NCBI GenBank assembly: GCA_025363505.1
Contig: JANYDV010000218.1
Location: forward strand, 1-5,284
DNA from: Bacteroidota bacterium
GTDB lineage: Bacteria > Bacteroidota > Ignavibacteria > Palsa-1295
Direction of reading: 5' to 3'
Length of the DNA: 5,284 bases
A program made the position numbers and the translations under genes. This document shows, piece after piece, positions 1 through 4,723 of the stretch; within the stretch, counting starts at the first letter, position 1; each line of letters opens with the position of its first letter. Below the pieces are notes generated by a model. The model was not told the DNA's origin, did no database searches, and saw nothing but the letters and a program-made list of their open reading frames with translations.

Positions 1-52
1 GCCGTCGTATGTTCGGCTATTATTTGGTTTCTCTATTGGTCTTGCTTTTTAA
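1..52 (+). CDS. Possible 3' tail of an upstream envelope protein gene (partial)
   Basis: Reading from base 2, an open frame runs to a TAA at 50-52 and encodes PSYVRLLFGFSIGLAF. The alternating hydrophobic and small residues and the terminal Phe look like the last strand of an outer-membrane protein. The start of this tail, PSY, and its aromatic end recall the C-terminus of the protein at 825-1409 (PSYYNMHGGLYLEYKF). The stop lies 17 bases before the first leader repeat, as genes 1 and 2 also end shortly before a repeat copy (44 and 48 bases). Only 16 codons are visible, so this is a suggestion; another frame is also open through bases 1-69. Confidence 0.3.
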   Translation, partial: PSYVRLLFGFSIGLAF

Positions 53-68
53 TTCGTCTATATTCCTG

Positions 69-229
69 AATAACTTTTCGCAAGCAAACGGGCAACAAAG
101 TTTATGAAAATGGGTTTGGTAAGTAGTTACTTTACACCCACAATGATGAAATATTTGGGAATAGTAGTTTTGGTGTTGGCATCGTTTTTTGTTGCGTCGA
201 ATGTTTCGGCTCATAGCGACTCGGTGAAA
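69..229 (+). repeat. 5' leader / signal-peptide repeat, copy 1
   Basis: This segment aligns without gaps to 1457-1617, with about 20 differences in 161 positions counted by eye. It covers an untranslated leader, the start codon, the whole signal peptide and six residues of mature protein (HSDSVK). Similarity stops abruptly after the GTGAAA at 224-229, where gene 1 and the thioredoxin gene diverge. Upstream, bases 42-68 also resemble 721-746 before copy 2 (both begin TTGCTTTTTA), which copy 3 lacks. The repeat is therefore a mosaic: its upstream flank is closer to copy 2, its signal peptide to copy 3. Confidence 0.9.
85..103 (+). promoter_or_regulatory. Invariant 19-base leader element, copy 1
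   Basis: CAAACGGGCAACAAAGTTT is identical in all three leader copies (85-103, 763-781, 1473-1491) and lies 61-62 bases before the conserved ATG in each. A second invariant stretch, AATAACTTTTC, precedes it at 69-79 and contains TAACTTTT, one base from the Bacteroidota -7 consensus TAnnTTTG. No TTG sits at the expected -33 distance, so promoter assignment is weak. The ends AAAC and GTTT could pair into a very short hairpin. It could be a promoter-proximal 5' UTR element or an operator. Confidence 0.45.
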
Positions 230-703
230 AATGAAACGCCTGAATTCAAATACGAACGACCATCGCCACTTTTGCAACTCGCTATTGGGGAGGCAACATA
301 TAGTTTGGTGTTCTGGGGAACTGGTGGTAAGCAATACATTGAAATGGGACTGGAAGGTGCTCAAGCACCATTCTTGGGTGTTGTTCTTAGTGGTGTCGCC
401 GTGACTCTTTCTGGAAATATCTTATCAAATTGTAATGGAAGTTATTGGGCAGGTATTGGTGGGGCTTTCATAGGGGCTATATTTGGTGGAGCTCTTTATC
501 AATATGTCGAAACTCATAATCCTTCATCATATATTTATCCATATCTTGCTTTGTCCATTCCTGCGGTCATAGGTTCTATCTTACTATATCAACTCACACT
601 TTCAAATAACGATTTTGAAGAAACGGCAGATGTTAAGGGTTTATTGCTTTACCCGATAATTAGTCGGCACTCAACAGGGATTGGCATTCAATATCGTTAC
701 TGA
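146..703 (+). CDS. Small secreted/membrane protein of unknown function (paralogue of 825-1409)
   Basis: I do not recognise a named family. From the ATG at 146 the product is 185 residues. Residues 1-22 are a clear signal peptide (KY, hydrophobic core, VSA before HSDS). The mature part has glycine- and alanine-rich hydrophobic stretches, including GSYWAGIGGAFIGAIFGGAL, and ends in a beta-like strand GIGIQYRY. It shares with the next gene GGKxYI, NGSY/QGSY, GAFxGAI, YLALSIP and YQLxL..DF motifs. This resembles glycine-zipper-like envelope proteins of Bacteroidota relatives, but location (inner or outer membrane) is open. In-frame ATGs at 104, 110 and 143 exist; 146 is preferred because it is the only ATG conserved in all three repeat copies. 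The signal peptide is nearly that of the thioredoxin at 1534, while the mature domain matches gene 2, so the gene looks chimeric. No terminator separates it from gene 2. Confidence 0.8.
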   Translation: MKYLGIVVLVLASFFVASNVSAHSDSVKNETPEFKYERPSPLLQLAIGEATYSLVFWGTGGKQYIEMGLEGAQAPFLGVVLSGVAVTLSGNILSNCNGSYWAGIGGAFIGAIFGGALYQYVETHNPSSYIYPYLALSIPAVIGSILLYQLTLSNNDFEETADVKGLLLYPIISRHSTGIGIQYRY

Positions 704-746
704 ATGGTTCTTATTTGGAATTGCTTTTTATTCATTTACAATTCTG

Positions 747-830
747 AATAACTTTTCATAAACAAACGGGCAACAAAGTTTGGAAAAATGCGTTTAGTAG
801 GTAGTTATTTTTATGCTTAGAATGATGCAT
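747..830 (+). repeat. 5' leader repeat, copy 2 (leader only)
   Basis: Bases 747-783 are identical to 1457-1493 of copy 3, and similarity continues to the ATGATG at 822-827. After that the signal peptide of gene 2 is unrelated to those of copies 1 and 3. Compared with them, this copy has one extra base in the T run near 806-812 and a TAG at 818-820. The frame that reads MGLV(G/S)SYF in the other two copies therefore ends here after ten codons (788-820) and is out of frame with the gene. Copy 2 shows that the region between the 19-base element and the start need not be coding. Confidence 0.85.
763..781 (+). promoter_or_regulatory. Invariant 19-base leader element, copy 2
   Basis: Identical to 85-103 and 1473-1491, and 62 bases before the conserved ATG at 825. 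In this copy the element has CAAAC and GTTTG at its ends, including the next base, which could pair as a five-base stem with a ten-base loop. It is preceded by the invariant AATAACTTTTC at 747-757. Its role as a promoter-proximal or 5' UTR element is inferred from conservation alone. Confidence 0.45.
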
Positions 831-1409
831 CTAAAAGGATTCATTCCCATTTGCTGTCTGCTACTAATATTTTGTACCTCGTCTTTAGCATTTTGCCAAA
901 CGATGAACAGAGATTCCGCTTCTCATAAAATTGACACAGTTCTCGTCAATGATTATCATTTTAAAAAACCTTCTGTTCTATTACAATTCTTAGGTGGAAG
1001 TATAGGCTATGCGATTCCATTTTGGGCATTAGGTGGAAAGGAATATATAAGAACCGGTGATTCAAAAATAGGGAGTGTATTCTTGGGATTTATAGGAGCG
1101 GGGGTTGCGTCAGCGTGGGTTGGAAATCAAGATTGTGACTGTCAAGGATCATATTCATTAAGCATTTTGGGGGCGTTTGTAGGTGCCATTATTTCTGGTC
1201 CCATATATGGTGGGGCGTTGTATAATAGCAACAGTACTGTTCTGAAATATTTAGCACTTTCTATCCCCCCCACAGTAGTATCCATTTTTATTTATCAATT
1301 AGGGTTAACCGATAGTGATTTCGATCCACCAACTAAGGCAAGCAGTTTGATTATAGCCCCCTCATATTATAATATGCATGGTGGGCTATACTTGGAATAT
1401 AAATTCTGA
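825..1409 (+). CDS. Small secreted/membrane protein of unknown function (paralogue of 146-703)
   Basis: The product is 194 residues from the ATG at 825. It begins with a signal peptide (HLKGFIPICC, then LLLIFCTSSLAFCQ) unrelated to that of gene 1. The mature protein shows the same order of motifs as gene 1: PSxLLQ, FWxxGGKEYI, a central VGN followed by a CDCQGSY patch, LGAFVGAIISG, KYLALSIP, then IYQLGLTDSDF and a terminal strand GLYLEYKF. The glycine-rich segments suggest packed membrane helices or a membrane-bound barrel; function is unknown. ATGs at 813 and 822 are also in frame. 825 aligns with the ATG used in copies 1 and 3, and a start at 813 would overlap the TAG of the ten-codon upstream frame. 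It is AT-rich like gene 1 and unlike the mature part of the thioredoxin gene that follows. No terminator is visible before copy 3 of the leader. Confidence 0.8.
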   Translation: MHLKGFIPICCLLLIFCTSSLAFCQTMNRDSASHKIDTVLVNDYHFKKPSVLLQFLGGSIGYAIPFWALGGKEYIRTGDSKIGSVFLGFIGAGVASAWVGNQDCDCQGSYSLSILGAFVGAIISGPIYGGALYNSNSTVLKYLALSIPPTVVSIFIYQLGLTDSDFDPPTKASSLIIAPSYYNMHGGLYLEYKF

Positions 1410-1456
1410 CAGAGAAATTGACTTCGTTGATCCAGAAAGTTGAAGATTAGTGAGTT

Positions 1457-1617
1457 AATAACTTTTCATAAACAAACGGGCAACAAAGTTTGGGAAAATG
1501 GGTTTAGTAGGTAGTTATTTTAAGCTTACAACGATGAAATATTTGGGAATTGTAGTTTTGGTGTTGGCTTCACTTTTTATTGGGTCGAATGCTTCGGCTC
1601 ATAGCGACTCGGTGAAA
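1457..1617 (+). repeat. 5' leader / signal-peptide repeat, copy 3
   Basis: This matches copy 1 (69-229) without gaps through leader, start codon, signal peptide and HSDSVK, then diverges. The encoded N-termini differ at only four of 28 residues (F/L, V/I, A/G, V/A). The leader part up to 1493 is instead closest to copy 2. The sequence upstream of 1457 does not match the flanks of copies 1 and 2, which marks the left edge of similarity. Confidence 0.9.
1473..1491 (+). promoter_or_regulatory. Invariant 19-base leader element, copy 3
   Basis: Third identical copy of the element at 85-103 and 763-781, 61 bases before the ATG at 1534. AATAACTTTTC precedes it at 1457-1467. A TTG at 1440-1442 lies 16 bases before the TAACTTTT, shorter than the roughly 20-base spacing of Bacteroidota promoters, so the promoter reading remains weak. 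Confidence 0.45.
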
Positions 1618-2061
1618 GTTGCTGAGAATATGAAGTTTAACGTTCAAGATGTAAACGGCGAGGAAAATACGTTCTCGCATTATCTTGGCAAAGGACCATT
1701 GCTCGTCAATCTTTGGGCGCTGTGGTGCGAGCCTTGCAAGCAAGAGATGAAAGCGTTTATCGCACTGAGTGATAAACTCAAAGATAAAGGTGTTTCGATG
1801 ATCTCGATCAATACCGATCAAGTCAAGTCGCTGGCGAAAGTTCGTGCGTATGTCAAGACGCAAGGTGTGAAGTATCCGGTGCTTGTCGATCCTGATGGTT
1901 CGATCGCCCGTGATCAGTTTGCAATGGAGTCACTGCCGTTCTCACTGATTTTGCGCCCCGATGGCACGATCTACAAAAAGCACATCGGTTTTACCGCCGG
2001 CGATGAAGTGCAGATCGAAAAAGAGCTTGATGAACTGAGCACACAGTTAGGCTCGAAATAA
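1534..2061 (+). CDS. Secreted TlpA/ResA-like thioredoxin-fold protein
   Basis: The 175-residue product has a signal peptide (residues 1-22, ending SNASA before HSDS) and one thioredoxin-like domain of the TlpA/AhpC-TSA redoxin type. Visible landmarks are FNVQDVNGEE near 35-44, the active site WALWCEPCKQEM with Cys65 and Cys68, the strand VSMISINTDQ, the helix with KVRAYVKTQ, YPVLVDPDGS, and SLPFSLILRPDG with the cis-proline at 135. Members of this family reduce or exchange disulfides of exported proteins, for example in cytochrome c maturation, on the periplasmic side of the membrane. No lipobox is seen, so it is probably soluble or held by an uncleaved signal. A longer start at 1498 adds twelve residues before a normal signal peptide; 1534 is preferred by comparison with the other repeat copies. 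The mature coding part is richer in G and C than genes 1 and 2. No cytochrome-maturation genes are nearby, so the substrate is unknown. An intrinsic terminator follows closely. Confidence 0.92.
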   Translation: MKYLGIVVLVLASLFIGSNASAHSDSVKVAENMKFNVQDVNGEENTFSHYLGKGPLLVNLWALWCEPCKQEMKAFIALSDKLKDKGVSMISINTDQVKSLAKVRAYVKTQGVKYPVLVDPDGSIARDQFAMESLPFSLILRPDGTIYKKHIGFTAGDEVQIEKELDELSTQLGSK

Positions 2062-2079
2062 CGACAATAAGTTCAAAAT

Positions 2080-2112
2080 GAAGGCGGCGGGAGCCGCCTT
2101 CTGTATTTTTGT
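2080..2112 (+). terminator. Intrinsic terminator after the thioredoxin gene
   Basis: A nine-base perfect GC-rich stem, GAAGGCGGC (2080-2088) and GCCGCCTTC (2093-2101), encloses the loop GGGA. It is followed by GTATTTTTGT. It starts 19 bases after the TAA of the thioredoxin gene and ends the first gene block. The T tract contains the TTG at 2109 that could be mistaken for the start of the next gene. Confidence 0.93.
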
Positions 2113-2135
2113 ACTTTCAGATTCCCATTCTCTTT

Positions 2136-3803
2136 GTGAAAAAGATTTTATTATACTCTTGTATTGTCGTCACGGTGATGTTTGCTAATAGCGAACTCCG
2201 TGCACAAGAAGTTTCGGCAGTCGGTTCGAACTTGCTTCGTATCGGCGCGGGCACCACCGATCAAGGTATCGGGGGTATTATGCGCAAACGCTATCTTGAG
2301 GAAATAGCGAATGCGCGAATTTTTTTTAGCAACCTCACGCTCGGCTTGCGGTATGAAATGGACGACCCAAGCGAAGTCGGGCAGTCATTTCAGGGCTTGC
2401 GCCGCCGCTGGATCAATTACAAAAAGGATAATCTCGACCTCACGGCAGGTAATGTGACCTCTCTTTATGGGCGCGGTCTGACGATCAATAATTTCGAATC
2501 ACGTGCGCTCAACTATGATGCGTGGATTGATGGTATCAGTGGTTCGTACGAATACAAATGGAACAAGAACGAATTCGATTTCCGCCCATCACTTGGTGTG
2601 CACGCAATGGCAGGAGTACTGACGTTTGTTGATATAACCGGCACAGGAGTACCTGATCTTGGCATATCAGCCCGGACAGTCAATGGTGAGTTTGGGGTGT
2701 TTGGCAAAAAAGTGTTGGTTGGTGCTTCATTCTTGCAGGCGTTTACCACAGTATCAGCCATCAGTGTCGGAAGAACAGTCGAGACAGACCGCGAAGTCAA
2801 TCAGCCTGAAATATACGTCTCGTTCTTGCAAGATGAATTTACGGGGCATTTCCAATTTACGGAGATGCGCCAGCGTCTTGACCAAGTCCGAAGTAAACGT
2901 GATAGTGCTTCTCACATCGGCAAAGCAATGTATGGTTCGCTATCGTATGCCTCAGAAAAGCTCGGGCTAACCGTAGAATATAAGAATTACCAATATAATC
3001 TTTATTCTCCGACCAATCCTTACGCCACCTATTTTTCAAAGCTTCCGCTATCAAGCCCTCCGGAAGTATATCAAGATTTTACATATACCTCACTTACACG
3101 CTCGACACACTCTGTCAATTTTGATGATGAACTGGGTTTTCAAGTAGAAGCCAACATCACCGCAATCCCTGATATTGTCATCACGCTCAATGCTGCGGCT
3201 TCAAGCAGACATAACTCGTTTAGTGGAGTTGATTCGACTGGTAAGGCGATCGTAAAAACGACCACCGATTTTTTACCGAAGTTTAGTGATGATGGGCTGT
3301 TCCCATTTTGGGAGTATTTCGCTGAGGTGGAGTATGAGTTCGGCAGCTTGAGTTATATTAAAGGATTCTTCCATCGCCGTAGTGATTTCAGAGCCACAGC
3401 GGCAGGAGTAGCAGGGAATCCGCGGATCCGTAATACTACCGTCGGACTAAAATGTCAATATGAAACGACACCATCGCAAAGTTTACTCATCACCCTTGAG
3501 CATCAATGGTCGTATGATGAAGACCGAACAGAAAACAAGCATCAGCTTACTAACGAGCTCTTAATAGCCCAGTATTCATTTAACCCCGGGATTACATTTG
3601 GCGGATTGCTCGACTACTCGACCTGGTACGATGCAAATCGGCATTTTTGGCCTCAGGCATTTGTCTCAACAAGAATCGGCGGATCTCATACATTACTAAT
3701 GAGTTACGGTGCCGAGCGGGGTGGCTTGAATTGTACCGGAGGCGTATGCCGAGTCGTACCTGCTTTTAATGGACTACGATTCACTTTAACAAGTCAAATT
3801 TAA
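2136..3803 (+). CDS. Outer-membrane-like beta-rich protein, resembles DUF6029 family
   Basis: The product is 555 residues from a GTG start at 2136. Residues 1-24 form a signal peptide (KKILLYSC, hydrophobic core, then ELRAQ before EVSA). The rest is rich in alternating polar/hydrophobic strands with many Tyr, Phe and Trp, as in beta-barrels. Near the N-terminus NLDLTAGNVTSLYGRGLTIN and the following FESRALNYD closely recall Bacteroidota proteins annotated as DUF6029, which have a GxG(L) segment followed by an ExRxLxYD segment; this match is from memory. No catalytic motif, TonB box or plug domain is apparent. The frame stays open back to a TTG at 2109, but that codon lies in the terminator T tract and would put nine residues ahead of a normal signal peptide, so GTG 2136 is preferred. 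Substrate and partners are unknown. The next gene starts 68 bases later, which allows co-transcription. Confidence 0.82.
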   Translation: MKKILLYSCIVVTVMFANSELRAQEVSAVGSNLLRIGAGTTDQGIGGIMRKRYLEEIANARIFFSNLTLGLRYEMDDPSEVGQSFQGLRRRWINYKKDNLDLTAGNVTSLYGRGLTINNFESRALNYDAWIDGISGSYEYKWNKNEFDFRPSLGVHAMAGVLTFVDITGTGVPDLGISARTVNGEFGVFGKKVLVGASFLQAFTTVSAISVGRTVETDREVNQPEIYVSFLQDEFTGHFQFTEMRQRLDQVRSKRDSASHIGKAMYGSLSYASEKLGLTVEYKNYQYNLYSPTNPYATYFSKLPLSSPPEVYQDFTYTSLTRSTHSVNFDDELGFQVEANITAIPDIVITLNAAASSRHNSFSGVDSTGKAIVKTTTDFLPKFSDDGLFPFWEYFAEVEYEFGSLSYIKGFFHRRSDFRATAAGVAGNPRIRNTTVGLKCQYETTPSQSLLITLEHQWSYDEDRTENKHQLTNELLIAQYSFNPGITFGGLLDYSTWYDANRHFWPQAFVSTRIGGSHTLLMSYGAERGGLNCTGGVCRVVPAFNGLRFTLTSQI

Positions 3804-3809
3804 AGTGAA
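3780..3809. repeat. Inverted repeat spanning the stop codon of the outer-membrane-like gene
   Basis: TTCACTTTAA (3780-3789) and TTAAAGTGAA (3800-3809) are perfect ten-base complements around a ten-base loop, with the TAA stop at 3801-3803 in the right arm. The stem is AT-rich and is followed by A residues, not T, so it is not a classical intrinsic terminator in the plus direction. It could be an mRNA structure between the two genes, or an operator; the sequence does not decide. Confidence 0.6.
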
Positions 3810-3871
3810 AAAACGTGAAACAGTTTCCCATTTTTTGGGTTATCTGTTATAAGATAATTATACGATTTTCT

Positions 3872-4723
3872 ATGAAAAACCTGTTTGTCATAATAGCTCT
3901 CCTTTTTGTTGCTCGTTGTGTTTCGGCACAAACGGTAACCGGTGTTGATGCGTACAAAAGTACTCTTATCAATCGTATCGATCGCCAAGAGAATTTGACC
4001 CCTCTTAACGGATACTCAGCCCAACCACTTTTTGAAACTCCCAAAGCAATAACAGTGACAACCAATGAACCGCGAGTTGCTGTTACGCCCGGTGATATTA
4101 CCTATCAGACAATTCACATCAAGAATAATACTGACTCTACACTTATTTTGAATGTGTATAGAAAGCACCTCCATCTTCCGATGAAATGGACTTCGAGCAT
4201 TTGCTCGCCGATTACTTGTTATCCTGCCGGCAGGGATACACTCCCCGAATTCGTATTTGCTCCCGGTGCTGCACCGGTTGAATATATTTTGAATATCTAT
4301 TGCCCTACGTTATCGTTTATTGATTCAATCGTTGATGAGTTGGTATTCGTTGTGAAAACGGGAAATATTAACGACTCTGTTCATGGAACCTACGTTGGTG
4401 CATTAACTCCGGTTGATGGTGTCGAGCCGAGCAAAACAATCTCTATCCAATCAAAAATTTTATCAGTCTATCCTTCACCACTTATAGACGGAAATTCGAT
4501 TCGTGTGAAGATCAACTCGCCACGCGAGCAGAATTTTACCTATTCGATCATGGATGAGATTGGTAAGGAAGTGGCTTTTGGCAGTACCCATCAACGCTTA
4601 ACCGTCGGGGAGAACACTTGTCAGATTGGGGAATTGAACGGTCTTGCAAAAGGAAATTATATTTTGAAGTTTACATTCGCTGATGGCACAGCCGATACGC
4701 GAATGTTTCAGATAGCCCGCTAA
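3872..4723 (+). CDS. Secreted protein with type IX secretion C-terminal sorting domain
   Basis: The product is 283 residues from the ATG at 3872. Residues 1-20 are a signal peptide (MKNLFVIIALLFVARCVSAQ); the Cys at 16 follows Arg and is not a lipobox. Residues about 60-180 form an Ig-like beta domain (VTPGDITYQTIHIKNNTDST), with KWTSSICSPITCYP near 105-118 followed by a FVFAPG segment. Such W..S.C...CY patches occur in Bacteroidota secreted proteins, and Cys111/116 may form a disulfide. Residues about 196-283 match the T9SS type A sorting domain: LSVYPSPLIDGNSIRVKI, then YSIMDEIGKEV, then LAKGNYILKFTFADG and a short final strand. This domain directs export through the Por system and is usually removed at the surface. 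A GTG at 3815 is also in frame but would place 19 residues before the signal peptide. There is no enzymatic domain; an adhesive or structural role is possible. Its TAA overlaps the stop of nth on the other strand. Confidence 0.88.
   Translation: MKNLFVIIALLFVARCVSAQTVTGVDAYKSTLINRIDRQENLTPLNGYSAQPLFETPKAITVTTNEPRVAVTPGDITYQTIHIKNNTDSTLILNVYRKHLHLPMKWTSSICSPITCYPAGRDTLPEFVFAPGAAPVEYILNIYCPTLSFIDSIVDELVFVVKTGNINDSVHGTYVGALTPVDGVEPSKTISIQSKILSVYPSPLIDGNSIRVKINSPREQNFTYSIMDEIGKEVAFGSTHQRLTVGENTCQIGELNGLAKGNYILKFTFADGTADTRMFQIAR

Noticed and set aside
104..145. Longer start for gene 1 at ATG 104 or 110, adding MKMGLVSSYFTPTM before the signal peptide
   Set aside because: The extra residues precede a complete signal peptide, have no ribosome binding site, and the matching region in copy 2 is out of frame and has a stop. 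Kept as the less likely alternative.
20..364. Minus-strand open frame antisense to gene 1
   Set aside because: It has no recognisable domain and runs opposite to the repeat and the gene with a clear signal peptide. A related antisense frame at 1570-1863 exists only because the repeat is duplicated.
69..1617. CRISPR array or insertion sequence as an explanation for the three repeats
   Set aside because: The copies are about 700 bases apart with full genes between them, and there is no transposase, terminal inverted repeats or regular short spacers.
2109..2135. TTG start at 2109 for the outer-membrane-like gene
   Set aside because: It lies in the terminator T tract and would place nine residues before a normal signal peptide that begins at GTG 2136.
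3815..3871. GTG start at 3815 for the T9SS-cargo gene
   Set aside because: ATG 3872 starts a standard signal peptide; the 19 extra residues would sit before it and have no support.
3872..3931. Lipoprotein signal with Cys at residue 16 of the T9SS-cargo protein
   Set aside because: The residue before the Cys is Arg (FVARC), which does not fit a lipobox, and SAQ gives a normal signal peptidase I site.
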